A stretch of 64,000 nt of DNA from Sporosarcina luteola. GTDB taxonomy: Bacteria > Bacillota > Bacilli > Bacillales_A > Planococcaceae. Location: NCBI RefSeq assembly GCF_023715585.1, contig NZ_JAMBOK010000006.1, forward strand, positions 1 to 64,000, in the 5' to 3' direction. The notes beneath the pieces were generated by a model. That model was not told where the DNA came from. It was given only the letters and a program-made list of their open reading frames with translations, and ran no database searches. The position numbers and the translations under genes are program-made. This document shows, piece by piece, positions 35,901 through 46,179 of the stretch (position 1 is the stretch's first letter; each line of letters begins with the position of its first letter).

Positions 35901-36529
35901 TCCGCGGAGAACATCCGGATGGAGTCTACATCCGTGTCGAACAGCTCAATCCGGATGGGGTTTTCCATATTCAATGGATACACGTCCAAAATGCCGCCCC
36001 TCAGAGCGAAATCTCCCGGCGCGGTCACCATCTCCTGTCTCCCATAGCCCATTTCCACAAGCTTCCGGATGCATTCGTCCACATCAATGCTGTCATCCAG
36101 ATGGACGGACAAGGAGTTTTCGAGCCATCTCTCTTTCGGAGGAAGTAGTTTCTTCATTCCCGCGACAGGCGTGATATAGACTCCCTTGCCGATTCGCGCC
36201 ATATGATCGAGCGTATCTATTCGGTTTGCGCGCAGTTCATAACTGGACACAGAAAAATCGGCAGCGATCAATTCCTCTGCCGGATACAAATGAACGAGTG
36301 ATTCGCCGAGCATCTTCACAAGGTCTTCATATGTACGTTGTGCTTGAAGCATGTTGGGAGTGATGATCAGGATCGGCTTCTCTGCCGACTGCTGAACAGT
36401 CTTGAAAAAGACGGCCTTTGCGCCGCCCGACAGCCCGGCCAGCAATTGACGGTCCCGTCCTGTTTTTAACTCCTCAACTACGTTAGTAATCTCTTTGTCT
36501 TGTAGAAACAAATCTATGAGCGCATCCAA
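32996..36529 (-). CDS. mfd: Transcription-repair coupling factor Mfd
   Basis: DNA translocase that removes stalled RNA polymerase and recruits UvrA. The 1177-residue product has exactly the length of B. subtilis Mfd. It shows a UvrB-like N-terminal region (to about 350), the RNA polymerase-interaction domain (about 490-560; HVHHGIGKYYGV) and the translocase core with Walker A GDVGYGKTE (near 645). DEEQRFG box, TATPIPRTLHMSM, STTIIETGIDIP-like VTTTIIETGIDIPNV and QLRGRVGRS follow. The C-terminal TRCF domain closes the protein. The start is a TTG after GAGG. It is monocistronic, between fin and spoVT. Confidence 0.97.
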   Translation of the reverse strand: MDALIDLFLQDKEITNVVEELKTGRDRQLLAGLSGGAKAVFFKTVQQSAEKPILIITPNMLQAQRTYEDLVKMLGESLVHLYPAEELIAADFSVSSYELRANRIDTLDHMARIGKGVYITPVAGMKKLLPPKERWLENSLSVHLDDSIDVDECIRKLVEMGYGRQEMVTAPGDFALRGGILDVYPLNMENPIRIELFDTDVDSIRMFSAEDQRSTDKLTEVTILPATEYVWDAAELSQIASNLEDALRASLKRMKNEEAKESLTMNITRDIGLLRDGITPEGMMKHVSFSDRVPSYLGDYFPDNGIVLFDEIGRILEVSSSLESEEKEWFLTLLEEGKIVHDAKLSFSFEEMHKMLNQPKSYLSLFVRAVPGIVLKKTVSFSCKPMQEFHGQMNLLKNEMERWQQGKYNIFIVADGKERMAKVQSILRDYEMNAVVNGKPTDAGTISIIEGDLSAGFELPFQHLAVITDSELFKGKPKRKARPQKMTNAERIKSYSEIKPGDHIVHVHHGIGKYYGVVTLEVGGVHKDYLDIRYRGEDKLFVPADQIDLIQKYVASGEREPKLHKLGGAEWKKTKSKVSSAVKDIADDLIKLYAQREAEKGFAFSEDDDLMRSFENAFPYDETEDQLRSIGEVKRDMERERPMDRLLCGDVGYGKTEVAIRAAFKAVGDGKQVAFLVPTTILAQQHYETMKERFSGFPVEVSLLNRFRTRKEQTETLKGLKAGTIDIVVGTHRLLSKDVAYKDLGLLIVDEEQRFGVTHKEKLKQLKTNVDVLTLTATPIPRTLHMSMLGVRDLSVIETPPANRFPVQTYVMEHNFGLVREAIERELGRGGQVFYLYNRVEDMTRKVDEIKQLVPEARVAFAHGQMTESTLESVILSFLEGEYDVLVTTTIIETGIDIPNVNTLIVHDADRMGLSQLYQLRGRVGRSNRVAYGYFLYQRDKVLTEVAENRLQAIKEFTELGSGFKIAMRDLSIRGAGNLLGSQQHGFIDSVGFDLYSQMLQEAIEEKQTGIVKSEIQDVEISLPINAYLPDSYIKDGFQKIQMYKRVKAIESEEDYSELVDEMTDRFGDLPLEADLLLRVGRIKAWGRMAGVESIKKQRSVIEIRLTEEGTAKTDGSKIVSDSMEFGRAVGFTMEDGRLIITVDERHTGKKTEFDVLEEMMRILHSSIKEPSPADSV

Positions 36530-36567
36530 TGATTATTTTCCTCGCTTTGCAGTAAATAAAGTTAAGT

Positions 36568-36600
36568 GAAAAAAGCTTTGCGCGTTCGATACGCCAAAGC
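36568..36600 (-). terminator. Intrinsic terminator of fin
   Basis: Stem GCTTTG/CAAAGC (36575-36580 with 36595-36600) with partial extension and six T on the minus strand, just after the fin stop. Confidence 0.75.
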
Positions 36601-36608
36601 AGAAAATT

Positions 36609-36857
36609 CTATTGCAGCCATTTCCGTAATGCATAGTAATCAGGATTCATTTGCAGCGACTGTTCACATTGCTCACAAATGCAACGCACCGTCATTTCAC
36701 CATTCTCATCATATTCTAGAAACTGCTCCCCTTGTCCTTCTTCCGCCTTTTTCAGTTCCCGGAGGATCTCTTCGGCAGAAGCTAGCGGGATGCTGCCGAC
36801 CTCTGTGTTGCAATGTCTGCATGAATAACGAACGTCATTCGGTTTCATCGGATTCAT
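36609..36857 (-). CDS. fin: Fin (YabK), anti-sigma-F factor
   Basis: Small forespore protein that inhibits sigma-F RNA polymerase at the switch to sigma-G. The 82-residue product has two zinc-type cysteine pairs, CRHC (near 13-16) and CEQC (near 61-64, preceded by CI), and the family phrases YDENGEMTVRCICE and NPDYYALRKWLQ. The ATG at 36857 is close to AAGGGG (3 bases); an ATG three codons later is 12 bases away, so the start is uncertain. Position between pth and mfd matches B. subtilis yabK. Confidence 0.9.
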   Translation of the reverse strand: MNPMKPNDVRYSCRHCNTEVGSIPLASAEEILRELKKAEEGQGEQFLEYDENGEMTVRCICEQCEQSLQMNPDYYALRKWLQ

Positions 36858-36904
36858 CGGCCCCTTTTTAACAAAGTATAGGCTAGTGAGCCGGCGATTA
36901 TTCC

Positions 36905-37468
36905 TTATGAACCATTATAGTTATTCATTACATCTAAAAAGGGACTCTTTAGCCAATCCACACAGGCAGAAGCACTTTTTTCGACCATTTCTTCAATTAG
37001 CGGCTGTTCTTCCTTGCTGAAAGGGGACAGAACATAGTCTGCTACTTTCATGCCGCCAGTCGGACGTCCGATTCCGATGCGGATCCTGTTGAAGGAATCC
37101 GTGCCAAGATGGGCAATCAACGATTTCATGCCGTTATGGCCGCCAGCACTCCCTTTTTGCCGCAGCCGTAATTTGCCCGGAACGAGGTCAAGGTCATCGT
37201 ACAGTACAACGATATCATCGAGCTCCACATCGAAGTAATCCATGAGCGGACCGACACATTCCCCGGACAGATTCATGTATGTCAAAGGTTTGACGAGCAT
37301 CACTTTTCCTTCGGGACGGTGGATGATCGTATAAGCGCCGTTGAATTTTAATTGCATGGCAGGCGCGTCAAATCGACGAGCCAATTCATCGATAGCATGG
37401 AATCCGACGTTATGACGGGTTTTCTCATATTGCTTCCCCGGGTTTCCGAGGCCGATTATCATTTTCAT
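36905..37468 (-). CDS. pth: Peptidyl-tRNA hydrolase
   Basis: Recycles tRNA from prematurely released peptidyl-tRNA (B. subtilis spoVC). The 187-residue product has the catalytic set [20 protein letters not shown], with Asn near 9 and His near 19, [19 protein letters not shown] with the active Asp (near 92), and [14 protein letters not shown] follows GGAAG. A terminator separates it from rplY upstream. No strong hairpin lies in the 47 bases to fin, so the two may be co-transcribed. Confidence 0.97.
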   Translation of the reverse strand: MKMIIGLGNPGKQYEKTRHNVGFHAIDELARRFDAPAMQLKFNGAYTIIHRPEGKVMLVKPLTYMNLSGECVGPLMDYFDVELDDIVVLYDDLDLVPGKLRLRQKGSAGGHNGMKSLIAHLGTDSFNRIRIGIGRPTGGMKVADYVLSPFSKEEQPLIEEMVEKSASACVDWLKSPFLDVMNNYNGS

Positions 37469-37495
37469 GAGGCGTATCTTCCTTTTGAATTAATT

Positions 37496-37528
37496 ATAAA
37501 AAGGGCGCACGCTTTGCACGTGCGCTCC
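37496..37528 (-). terminator. Intrinsic terminator of rplY
   Basis: GC-rich stem GCGCACG/CGTGCGC (37505-37511 with 37519-37525) and five T on the minus strand, 12 bases after the rplY stop. Confidence 0.85.
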
Positions 37529-37540
37529 AACTGTTGCTTA

Positions 37541-38173
37541 TTATTCTTCCTCTTTGCCACCGATGACTTCCGGTTCTGCATTTGCAGCACCAGTATCAGC
37601 TTCAAGCTCTTCCAGTTCTTCTTCAGAACGTGGAGCGGAGATGGTAACAAGTGCATGGTCATCGTCATTCAGAATTTCGAATTTCGATTTCTCACGTATG
37701 TCCGCTACACTGAGGGTCTCTCCGATTTGCAATTCGGAAATATCAACTTCAAACGACTCCGGAATATCCGTAGGTTTGACTTTAATTTTCACTGCGTGGT
37801 TCGGCTGCTGCACAATGCCGCCTTCCTTACCGCCAATCGATTCGCCGATAAGTTGTACCGTGACATCGACTTCAAGCTCTTCAGCCATATCAATCGAAAG
37901 GAAGTCTGCATGGCGGATTTCGCCTTTTAAAGCATCTTCCTGAAATTCGTTCAATACGACATTCAATTTCTTGCCGTCGAGTTCTAGATTAATGACACCA
38001 TTGCGTCCTACTTCACGCAATGTCTTCAATAGATCGCCTTCTTTTACGGCAATCGGCGTGTTTTTTACATTATATCCATAAACGACTGAAGGGATGAACC
38101 CATCATTTCTTAGTGCTGTTAATGCTGATCTCGTTTTTGTTTCTCTTGTTTTCGACTGAATTGCTGTACTCAT
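37541..38173 (-). CDS. rplY: 50S ribosomal protein L25 / general stress protein Ctc
   Basis: Binds 5S rRNA in the large subunit; the long CTC form is stress-induced in B. subtilis. The 210-residue product has the L25 N-terminal domain (1-95; SALTALRNDGFIPSVVYGYN, GRNGVINLELDGKK, IRHADFLSIDM) and the TL5/CTC C-terminal beta domain (about 95-180; VQLIGESIGGKEGGIVQQ, DISELQIGETLSVADI). A very acidic tail ends the protein. ATG at 38173 is used; the in-frame GTG at 38185 overlaps GGAAAGG. No sigma-B promoter was identified. It lies between prs and pth. Confidence 0.95.
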   Translation of the reverse strand: MSTAIQSKTRETKTRSALTALRNDGFIPSVVYGYNVKNTPIAVKEGDLLKTLREVGRNGVINLELDGKKLNVVLNEFQEDALKGEIRHADFLSIDMAEELEVDVTVQLIGESIGGKEGGIVQQPNHAVKIKVKPTDIPESFEVDISELQIGETLSVADIREKSKFEILNDDDHALVTISAPRSEEELEELEADTGAANAEPEVIGGKEEE

Positions 38174-38255
38174 TTGCGTAGTCACCTTTCCTGAAAAAAG
38201 TTATTCTATCTCTTGAAATACCCAAAATCAGACGACATGAAACTAACTAGATTGC

Positions 38256-39215
38256 TTATTCAAACAACGTGCTGACAGATTTTTCTTCAAATACCCGGAT
38301 AACTGCTTCACCCAAAAGCTTAGCAATGGATAATTGCTTGATTTTCGGTGACTTTTTACCTTCCGGCAGTTCGATTGAATTCGTTATGACCAATTCTTTT
38401 ATTTGCGAATTGTCGATCCGCTCGATTGCAGGGCCCGATAATACCGGATGTGTACAGCAAGCGTACACTTCCTTTGCGCCATTCTCGATAATCGCGTTCG
38501 CTGCGATTGTAATCGTTCCGGCAGTATCGATGATATCATCGATCAGGATAGCTGTTTTCCCTTCTACGTTCCCTACGATGCTCATCACTTCGGCAACATT
38601 TGGACGTGGACGGCGTTTGTCGATAATTGCAATTGGCGCCTTCATGCGATCAGCCATTTTTCGTGCACGTGTAACACCGCCATGATCCGGAGATACGATG
38701 ACGAGTTCACTGCCCTCCAAGCCTTTTCCTTTGAAGTATTCCGTCAAAATCGGTTCTGCTACGAGATGATCGATCGGAATGTCAAAGAAGCCTTGGATTT
38801 GCGGCGCATGCAGATCGATGGCGATAACGCGGTCTGCACCGGCTTTTTCAAGCAAGTTGGCTACAAGCTTCGCCGTGATCGGTTCACGGGAACGTGCTTT
38901 GCGGTCTTGGCGTGCATATCCATAATAAGGCATGACAACATTGATTGTACGGGCTGATGCACGCATCAATGCGTCAATCATGATAAGGAGCTCCATCAGG
39001 TTATCATTGACTGGATAGGAGGTTGATTGGATGACAAAAACATCGCAACCTCGGATACTTTCTTCGATATTGATTTGAATTTCTCCGTCGCTGAAACGTT
39101 TGACGGAGCACTTGCCGAGTGGGCGTCCAATTTCGTCCGCCACTTCCTGTGCAAGTGATTCGTTGGAATTTAAAGAGAATATCTTCAGTTTATCATTAGG
39201 ATAATGATTAGCCAT
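38256..39215 (-). CDS. prs: Ribose-phosphate pyrophosphokinase
   Basis: Makes PRPP, the precursor for nucleotides, histidine and tryptophan. The 319-residue product has the class I motifs [15 protein letters not shown], the flexible-loop block [12 protein letters not shown] (near 97-108), [15 protein letters not shown] and [16 protein letters not shown]. The PRPP loop [13 protein letters not shown] (near 220) is also present. Of two adjacent ATGs the second is six bases from GGGGG and is preferred. It follows glmU by 14 bases, giving the conserved glmU-prs pair. Confidence 0.97.
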   Translation of the reverse strand: MANHYPNDKLKIFSLNSNESLAQEVADEIGRPLGKCSVKRFSDGEIQINIEESIRGCDVFVIQSTSYPVNDNLMELLIMIDALMRASARTINVVMPYYGYARQDRKARSREPITAKLVANLLEKAGADRVIAIDLHAPQIQGFFDIPIDHLVAEPILTEYFKGKGLEGSELVIVSPDHGGVTRARKMADRMKAPIAIIDKRRPRPNVAEVMSIVGNVEGKTAILIDDIIDTAGTITIAANAIIENGAKEVYACCTHPVLSGPAIERIDNSQIKELVITNSIELPEGKKSPKIKQLSIAKLLGEAVIRVFEEKSVSTLFE

Positions 39216-39229
39216 CATGGTCCCCCTGG

Positions 39230-40600
39230 TTAGTTAAGATTTAATTTTGTTGCGTATCCTTCTTTATTCTCCTGGCGCGCGCGCCCAATTGCAAGTGAAC
39301 TTTCTGGCACATCTTTTGTAATTGTCGATCCAGCCGCTACATAAGCGCCTTTTCCAATTTTTACAGGTGCAACCAGATTGGAGTTGCAGCCGACAAACAC
39401 GTCATCTTCGATTGTTGTCGTGTGCTTGTTTTTACCATCGTAATTCACTGTGATCGTTCCGCAGCCGATATTGACATGCGTGCCGACTTCCGCATCACCG
39501 ATATAGCTTAGGTGGGAAACCTTGCTTCCTTCCCCTAGCCTTGATTTTTTAACTTCGACAAAATTGCCGATTTTTACATTGTCGCTGAGTTTGGAATCCG
39601 GACGGATATGTGCGAACGGGCCAACTGTCGTACCGGACCCGATGAGGCTGTCCCGTACAACTGACGAATGGATGGTTGTATGATTGCCAATCTCACTGTT
39701 GGCGATATGACTATTCGGTCCAATGATACACTTTTCCCCGATGATCGTCTGTCCTTCGATCATCGTGCCTGGTTGAAGAACTGCATCCCGGCCGATTTTT
39801 GCATCTGCACTAATGTACGTGCTGGCTGGATCGATGATTGTAACACCGTTTCGCATATGGGTTTCCGCAATCCTTTGGCGCATCACTTTTTCCGCTTCCG
39901 AGAGGATGACCCTGTCGTTGATACCGATCGTTTCGCTGAAATCATCGGTTACATAAGCGGAAATCAATGCCTGTTCAGCCTTCAGGATGCCGATGACGTC
40001 AGGAAGATAGTATTCGCCCTGTGCGTTTTCGTTCTTCACTTTTTTCAAAGCATCGAACAGTGCGCGGTTGTCAAAACAGTAAGTTCCCGTATTGATTTCG
40101 GTTACTTCCCGCTCTTGTGGCGATGCATCCTTATGTTCGACGTTCCGAAGGACGTTTCCGTCTTCGTCCCGAATGATACGGCCGTAGCCTGTTGGGTCGT
40201 CAGCATGCGCTGTCAGGATTGTCGCTTTCGCCTTCGTGTCGGAGTGGTGCGCGATCAGTGCTTTCATCGTTTCCGATTTGATGAGCGGTGTGTCTCCGCA
40301 GACGACGAGCGTAATCCCTTCGAGTTCGCCTAGCCGGTCTTCCGCTTGCTGAACTGCATGTGCTGTACCGAGCTGTTCTGCCTGAAGGGCATAGTCACTC
40401 TTGGCACCGAGTGTTTCTTCTACCATTTCTGCGCCGTGGCCGACAATCGTTACGATTTTATCCGCGCCGATTCCGAGGATATGGTCGACAACGTGTTCGA
40501 CCATCGGTTTTCCACAGACAGGATGCAATACTTTATATAAATCGGATTTCATCCGCGTCCCTTGCCCTGCAGCTAGGACGATGGCATATGTATTCGTCAT
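39230..40600 (-). CDS. glmU: Bifunctional GlmU: GlcN-1-P acetyltransferase / GlcNAc-1-P uridyltransferase
   Basis: Produces UDP-GlcNAc for peptidoglycan and teichoic acids. The 456-residue product, the length of its B. subtilis counterpart, has the uridyltransferase domain (1-230; [38 protein letters not shown]) and a left-handed beta-helix acetyltransferase domain (250-440). The latter has hexapeptide repeats, [33 protein letters not shown] and INIGCGT-like [16 protein letters not shown] at 40600 follows GGAGG; 20 upstream codons are excluded. Upstream lies the spoVG terminator. Confidence 0.97.
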   Translation of the reverse strand: MTNTYAIVLAAGQGTRMKSDLYKVLHPVCGKPMVEHVVDHILGIGADKIVTIVGHGAEMVEETLGAKSDYALQAEQLGTAHAVQQAEDRLGELEGITLVVCGDTPLIKSETMKALIAHHSDTKAKATILTAHADDPTGYGRIIRDEDGNVLRNVEHKDASPQEREVTEINTGTYCFDNRALFDALKKVKNENAQGEYYLPDVIGILKAEQALISAYVTDDFSETIGINDRVILSEAEKVMRQRIAETHMRNGVTIIDPASTYISADAKIGRDAVLQPGTMIEGQTIIGEKCIIGPNSHIANSEIGNHTTIHSSVVRDSLIGSGTTVGPFAHIRPDSKLSDNVKIGNFVEVKKSRLGEGSKVSHLSYIGDAEVGTHVNIGCGTITVNYDGKNKHTTTIEDDVFVGCNSNLVAPVKIGKGAYVAAGSTITKDVPESSLAIGRARQENKEGYATKLNLN

Positions 40601-40724
40601 TTGCTGGCCTCCATCCATTATTTCATTATTGACTATAGCCGAAAATAGTATAAATTTCAACTATACCCACTTGACAACGCGATGTAATTCTTTTAATATT
40701 GTTCTTTTCTTTTTTATTCCAATC

Positions 40725-40764
40725 AAAAAAGCACAAAACCTGAGAGGATCTCATGGTTCCGCGC
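40725..40764 (-). terminator. Intrinsic terminator of spoVG
   Basis: Stem GCGCGGAACC/GGTTTTGTGC (40755-40764 with 40731-40740, some G-U pairs) topped by TGAGA/TCTCA, followed by six T on the minus strand. Confidence 0.8.
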
Positions 40765-40784
40765 TCTTTTTACATTCCATAGAC

Positions 40785-41069
40785 TTACGCTCCTGCTTCT
40801 TCTAAAATTCCTTTTTCCTCGACCACGTGATAAGCAGTGAGGACTGCATCTTGGACTTTCATCCTTGCTGATGTATTGATGGGATGTGCGACGTCGCGGA
40901 ATTCTCCATCCGGCGTACGTTTGCTTGGCATCGCAACAAATAACCCATCATTCCCCTCAATGACACGGATATCATGTACAACAAATTCACCGTCCAAGGT
41001 AATCGAAGCGATTGCCCTCATTCGACCTTCCGTCTCAACCTTCCTCAGCCTTACATCCGTCACTTCCAT
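40785..41069 (-). CDS. spoVG: SpoVG RNA-binding regulator
   Basis: Small nucleic-acid-binding regulator affecting septation and sporulation; widely conserved in Firmicutes. The 94-residue product has [11 protein letters not shown] at the start, then [42 protein letters not shown] and an Ala/Glu-rich end. ATG at 41069 follows GGGAG and GGGG; 15 upstream codons are excluded. A near-consensus sigma-H promoter at 41120-41148 agrees with B. subtilis, where sigma-H drives and AbrB represses this gene. Confidence 0.97.
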   Translation of the reverse strand: MEVTDVRLRKVETEGRMRAIASITLDGEFVVHDIRVIEGNDGLFVAMPSKRTPDGEFRDVAHPINTSARMKVQDAVLTAYHVVEEKGILEEAGA

Positions 41070-41119
41070 TATTTCCCCACTCCCTTTGTTGTTTATGTCT
41101 AGAATTTGTCTCAACGATT

Positions 41120-41148
41120 ATATTCAACAAAAGTAAGCTTTTCCCTTT
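41120..41148 (-). promoter_or_regulatory. Sigma-H promoter of spoVG
   Basis: AAAGGGAAA (41148-41140), exactly 11 bases, then GTTGAATAT (41128-41120) on the minus strand. This fits RnAGGAWWW-N11-RnnGAATWW with one mismatch. The flanks are very A/T-rich, as at AbrB-bound regions. Confidence 0.8.
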
Positions 41149-41185
41149 TATTTTTTCAAACTTTTTCTAAAAAACTTTTTACGGC

Positions 41186-41228
41186 ACAAAAAAACGACGG
41201 CCTGCTCTTATTTACGAGCGGGCCGCCA
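41186..41228 (-). terminator. Intrinsic terminator of purR-ridA
   Basis: Long GC stem (41195-41207 with 41216-41227, CGACGGCCTGCTC against GAGCGGGCCGCC) and seven T on the minus strand, directly after the ridA stop. Confidence 0.9.
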
Positions 41229-41235
41229 CTGTTAT

Positions 41236-41622
41236 TTACTCGCCGGCGAGGGCGATGACTTCAATTTCTACTGATGCGTCCTTCGGTAATCTTGCCACTT
41301 CCACTGTTGAACGTGCGGGTGTATGTGATCCGAAATGTTGTGCATATACGTCGTTCAATGCTGCAAATTGGTTCATGTCTTTGATGAACACTGTCGCCTT
41401 GATGACTTGATCAAGGGAAGAGCCTGCCTCTTCCAATACAGCTTTCAAGTTTGCGAAAACTTGGTTCGTCTGCTCTTCAATCGTTCCTTCGACGAGCAGG
41501 CCGTCCGGTGTCATCGGAAGTTGTCCGGATGTGTACACCAATCCATTTACTTTCACTGCTTGTGCGTAGGGTCCGATTGCTTTCGGGGCATTTTCCGTTG
41601 CTACATAATTCATTCCGTCCAT
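41236..41622 (-). CDS. ridA: RidA/YjgF-family 2-iminobutanoate deaminase (YabJ)
   Basis: Hydrolyses reactive enamine/imine intermediates from PLP enzymes; in B. subtilis YabJ also affects purine regulation. The 128-residue product has [49 protein letters not shown] and the signature [25 protein letters not shown] with the catalytic arginine. ATG at 41622 has GGGTGG 9 bases before it and overlaps the purR end by 13 bases; an ATG three codons later is also possible. Partner gene is purR. Confidence 0.95.
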   Translation of the reverse strand: MDGMNYVATENAPKAIGPYAQAVKVNGLVYTSGQLPMTPDGLLVEGTIEEQTNQVFANLKAVLEEAGSSLDQVIKATVFIKDMNQFAALNDVYAQHFGSHTPARSTVEVARLPKDASVEIEVIALAGE

Positions 41623-42452
41623 TTCGTTTTTCCACCCTTCATGAAATAGTTTCCTTCTTCAAGTTCGATTGTGCGATCCTTTTCATTTACCGCACGAAGC
41701 TTGACCAAGGATAGATAGTCTTCAACGAGCACTTCCTCCGTATGTTCCGCTTCAACAAGGACAGCAATTCCTGCAAGTTCGCAGTCGAATTCTTCGAGAA
41801 GATTCTTCATGCCTGCCATCGTTCCGCCCGCTTTCATGAAGTCGTCGGTGATCAATACTCTTCTCCCGCTCTTCATGCTTCTTTTTGACAATACCATCGT
41901 CTGGATGCGGCGCGTGGAACCGGACACATAATTGATGCTGACCGTAGAACCTTCTGTAACTTTGCTGTCCCTCCGGACGATGACGACAGGAACATTCAAA
42001 TGGCGGGCTATCGCATGGGCGATAGATATGCCTTTCGTAGCGACCGTCATGATTACATCAATCTCCGTATCTCCGAATGCGGATGCAAAGACTTTTCCAA
42101 TGCGGTCCATTATTTTGGGATCCCCTAAAAAATCCGTCATATATAAATAGCCGCCTGGCAACAGCCGATCCGATCGGCCAAGGTTTTCCTTTATGAGGGC
42201 CATCACTTCACGGACTTCCGTTTCGGAGACTTGCGGAATGTATTTCACTCCACCTGCAGCACCCGATACTGTCATCAACTTGCCTGTACCATTCTCTTCA
42301 AACGTCTCTTTAATAATTGCCAAGTCCTCACTGATGGACGACTTTGCAGCCTGATAACGTTCGGAGAAGAAAGTAAGCGGTATGAGTGTATGAGGATTAT
42401 CCAATAGGTGACGCGTCATATCAACGAGTCTTCCGCTCCTTTTCCACTTCAT
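41610..42452 (-). CDS. purR: Purine operon repressor PurR
   Basis: PRPP-responsive repressor of purine genes. The 280-residue product has an N-terminal winged helix (1-72; [31 protein letters not shown]) and a phosphoribosyltransferase-like domain (from about 75; [29 protein letters not shown]). That domain includes the PRPP loop [17 protein letters not shown] and [17 protein letters not shown] at 42452 follows GGGG; three codons upstream are discarded. It is coupled to ridA, as in B. subtilis purR-yabJ, and follows ispE by 56 bases. Confidence 0.96.
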   Translation of the reverse strand: MKWKRSGRLVDMTRHLLDNPHTLIPLTFFSERYQAAKSSISEDLAIIKETFEENGTGKLMTVSGAAGGVKYIPQVSETEVREVMALIKENLGRSDRLLPGGYLYMTDFLGDPKIMDRIGKVFASAFGDTEIDVIMTVATKGISIAHAIARHLNVPVVIVRRDSKVTEGSTVSINYVSGSTRRIQTMVLSKRSMKSGRRVLITDDFMKAGGTMAGMKNLLEEFDCELAGIAVLVEAEHTEEVLVEDYLSLVKLRAVNEKDRTIELEEGNYFMKGGKTKWTE

Positions 42453-42508
42453 GAGTAACAACCCCTAAACCCGAATGTTTTATTCGACATTATCATAATT
42501 GTACGCCT

Positions 42509-43375
42509 TTAATCAAGCAGAAAACGTTCCCCTGTCATTCTGACAGCATGGACTTCCTTGCAGAAGCCTTTTAATCCATTGTAAATTCTCGATACTCTCG
42601 CCTCTTGCCTGACAAACCCAAATACGGTCGGTCCGCTTCCGCTCATCAATACCGCGTCTGCCCCGAACTGCTCCATTTTTTCTTTCAGGACGACGACCTG
42701 TGGATGCAATTTCATTGTCACAGGTTCCAAAACATTGCCCAGGGATGCACACATTTTTGCGTAGTCCTCTGAATGCAACGCCTCGAGCATGCCAGCCGTA
42801 TCGGGATGCTTAATGGAACTGACATCGAGATTGCGGTAGATGTCCGCTGTAGAGACGGAGATGGAAGGCTTTGCAAGGATGACCCAGCAGTTGGGCGGTG
42901 CCGGCAAATGCTCTATCTGTTCACCACGCCCTTTCGCAAGCGCTGTCCCTCCGTGAACGCAGAAAGAGACGTCCGAACCGATCTTTGAACCAATTTCCGC
43001 TAACTCATCCGCGCTCAGCTGCAATTTCCATAGCCGGTTTAATCCGCGCAATGTTGCAGCAGCATCAGAACTGCCTCCAGCTAGACCTGCGGCAACAGGG
43101 ATTTTTTTGTCGAGCGTTATTTCAACCCCGTCGCGGATGCCGTATTTCCGTCTCAGCAGGTCTGCGGCTTGATAGGCCAGATTTTTCCGGTCATTCGGCA
43201 CAAACCGCTCGGAGACTCTCATATTGATATGCCCATCATTCGAAGGGCGAAGCCAGACACGGTCAGCCAAGTCGACTGTCGTCATGATCATTTCAACTTC
43301 ATGAAAACCGTCGGGGCGTTTATGTAAGACATCGAGTGTCAGGTTGATTTTTGCAGGTGCTTTCTCATATAACAT
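42509..43375 (-). CDS. ispE: 4-diphosphocytidyl-2-C-methyl-D-erythritol kinase
   Basis: GHMP kinase of the non-mevalonate isoprenoid pathway. The 288-residue product shows [27 protein letters not shown] at the N terminus, the ATP loop [21 protein letters not shown] (near 93-113), [20 protein letters not shown], and [11 protein letters not shown] near the C terminus. The ATG follows GGAGGGG by about 7 bases. Upstream lies the 21-base periodic array and then sspF, so ispE must be transcribed from within that gap. Confidence 0.97.
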   Translation of the reverse strand: MLYEKAPAKINLTLDVLHKRPDGFHEVEMIMTTVDLADRVWLRPSNDGHINMRVSERFVPNDRKNLAYQAADLLRRKYGIRDGVEITLDKKIPVAAGLAGGSSDAAATLRGLNRLWKLQLSADELAEIGSKIGSDVSFCVHGGTALAKGRGEQIEHLPAPPNCWVILAKPSISVSTADIYRNLDVSSIKHPDTAGMLEALHSEDYAKMCASLGNVLEPVTMKLHPQVVVLKEKMEQFGADAVLMSGSGPTVFGFVRQEARVSRIYNGLKGFCKEVHAVRMTGERFLLD

Positions 43376-43518
43376 CCAGCCCCCTCCATTCCAAGCTTGT
43401 CATTGTTCCCTATTTTACCATAGGGCGATTGGATTGCACCTTGAAAAATTACAAAAGCTGAGAGTGGGTGCTAAGAGGCAACCGGATTCTTGTTGAAACG
43501 GTTGAGTCAAAGGTCCCG

Positions 43519-43644
43519 AAACGACCATAAATCTTGGGAAATGATCGATATATACCGGGAAATGATCGATATTTCCTTTGAATTGATTGATATATGCCGG
43601 CAAATGATCGATATCTGTCGGGATTTGATCGATATATTTCCGAA
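43519..43644 (+). repeat. 21-base periodic array (GATCGATAT), five clear units
   Basis: Units start at 43540, 43561, 43582, 43603 and 43624, each AATGATCGATAT or a one- to two-base variant followed by about nine variable bases, often CCGGGA-like. A degenerate unit lies at 43519 (about 12 of 21 matching). The core contains the palindrome ATCGAT. It sits in the 317-base gap between the sspF terminator and ispE. In one plus frame the units encode heptads such as EMIDIYR, but there is no sign of a real gene. Confidence 0.88.
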
Positions 43645-43692
43645 TGAAAATCTCAAAACATTATTTTGCCCCTAAACAGGGATTTCAGCTGA

Positions 43693-43736
43693 AAGAAAAG
43701 AGCTGCACGGCGTCTGTAACGACAACCATGCAGCTC
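43693..43736 (-). terminator. Intrinsic terminator of sspF
   Basis: Eleven-bp stem (43700-43710 with 43726-43736, GAGCTGCACGG against CCATGCAGCTC, one wobble) followed by TTTTCTTTC on the minus strand. Confidence 0.8.
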
Positions 43737-43770
43737 CTTCTTTGTCAGTCGTTCATGAGATGGGTGGAAC

Positions 43771-43956
43771 TTAGCTGTCGTTCCTTCTTTCCGCCATTCC
43801 ACGTTCGGCCATCTGTATGGCATGCTTCACCATATTACCGGCGTCACGCGACTTGATGCCTCCCCAACCTTCCCGCTGAACAACATCGTAAAAGCCAAGC
43901 TCTTTCGCAATCTCTTCCTTCAAGTGCTCAGACATTATACTCCGTCTTCTCGCCAT
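43771..43956 (-). CDS. sspF: Small acid-soluble spore protein SspF
   Basis: Forespore DNA-binding protein of the alpha/beta SASP family. The 61-residue product reads [34 protein letters not shown] and [17 protein letters not shown], all matching SspF. ATG at 43956 follows AAGGAGG by 7 bases; 16 upstream codons are excluded. CATACTA at 43993-43987 on the minus strand fits a sigma-G -10, though no good -35 was found. It lies directly downstream of veg, as in B. subtilis. Confidence 0.95.
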   Translation of the reverse strand: MARRRSIMSEHLKEEIAKELGFYDVVQREGWGGIKSRDAGNMVKHAIQMAERGMAERRNDS

Positions 43957-44003
43957 TAGGTTTTCCTCCTTTTCGACTGACAACTTTAGTATGGGCAATG
44001 GCA

Positions 44004-44050
44004 ATAAAAAAACACCTATGCGTCTCCGTTAAGGGATGCATAGGTGTTTT
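44004..44050 (-). terminator. Intrinsic terminator of veg
   Basis: Eleven-bp stem AACACCTATGC/GCATAGGTGTT (44011-44021 with 44038-44048) with T runs on both sides, strongest on the minus strand, 35 bases after veg. Confidence 0.85.
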
Positions 44051-44084
44051 TAAATAAAAAACAATACATGATTGCTATAAAAAA

Positions 44085-44351
44085 CTATTTGACGATGAAC
44101 TCGGTGGCGTCTCCGTCATCCAGAACTGTTATTTCGACTGCTTCAGTCAAAATATCCGCGTAGCTGTAAGACACCCTTTCAAAAGCATTCTCATCCTGGT
44201 CCAGTTCAACAACAAAAACTGCCCGATACGTCTCACGAAGAACTCCGGCACGTTCGATTGTTTTCTTACGGCCGCCGTTTGCTCTTAAGTGCAAACGTTT
44301 CCCCAAATGAGCATCCAATGACTTCTTAATGTCCGCTAATGTTTTTGGCAC
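44085..44351 (-). CDS. veg: Veg protein
   Basis: Small, highly expressed Firmicute protein linked in B. subtilis to biofilm gene control and spore outgrowth. The 88-residue product matches Veg: [66 protein letters not shown]. The start is a GTG with GAGGTG 8 bases upstream. A near-perfect sigma-A promoter lies at 44376-44404, as at the classic veg promoter. The protease gene yabG that sits between rsmA and veg in B. subtilis is missing. Confidence 0.96.
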   Translation of the reverse strand: MPKTLADIKKSLDAHLGKRLHLRANGGRKKTIERAGVLRETYRAVFVVELDQDENAFERVSYSYADILTEAVEITVLDDGDATEFIVK

Positions 44352-44375
44352 GTCGCTTACACCTCACTGGATACT

Positions 44376-44404
44376 AGTATAACACTTTTAAAAAGTTCTG
44401 TCAA
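44376..44404 (-). promoter_or_regulatory. veg promoter (sigma-A)
   Basis: TTGACA (44404-44399), 17-base spacer, TATACT (44381-44376) on the minus strand, about 24 bases before the veg GTG. It is among the closest matches to consensus in the window. Confidence 0.88.
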
Positions 44405-44493
44405 TTAAAAGAAGAATTTTATCAGTAAAACGTTGTCATTGTCAATTCTTTTTTTGCTTTTTTCAATTGATTAAGCTAAGAAATGCCCTGTTA

Positions 44494-45931
<1,438 letters not shown>

Positions 45932-46022
45932 GGTGACCCTCTTTTCGTTAGGTTACGATTGTTTAATTTTACGTGTTCTTGCGCGCGTTGTACAGTGACT
46001 CCCTTACATATCACTAACTACT

Positions 46023-46143
46023 GGATTTCCGTTCCAGGCGGGCGCTTTCCGCGGGCACGGCTTCAATCTCCTCGTCACTGCGTTCCTGCGGGGCTTTCAG
46101 CTCGTGCTGTTCCCGCAGGAGTCGCCGCCTTCCACTCCAATCC
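46023..46143. repeat. GC-rich interspersed repeat, short copy
   Basis: About 121 bases bounded by GGATT and AATCC, containing GGCGGGCGCTTTCCGCGGG and GCAGGAGTCGCCGCCTTCC. Both ends match the element at 56271-56466, while the middles differ. It is far more GC-rich than its surroundings, internally self-complementary (CCTGCGGGG with CCCGCAGGA) and carries no gene. Similar elements are, to my knowledge, widespread in Bacillaceae. The flanks 45932-46022 and 46144-46179 show nothing else. Confidence 0.75.
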
Positions 46144-46179
46144 GCTAATTCCGTATCAATTATAAATAATATAAAATAA

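Noticed and set aside
43490-43675. Small plus-strand gene with coiled-coil heptads (MIDI repeats)
   Set aside because: The heptads follow automatically from a 21-base DNA period. There is no ribosome-binding site or promoter, and the sequence is shared in style with non-coding arrays.
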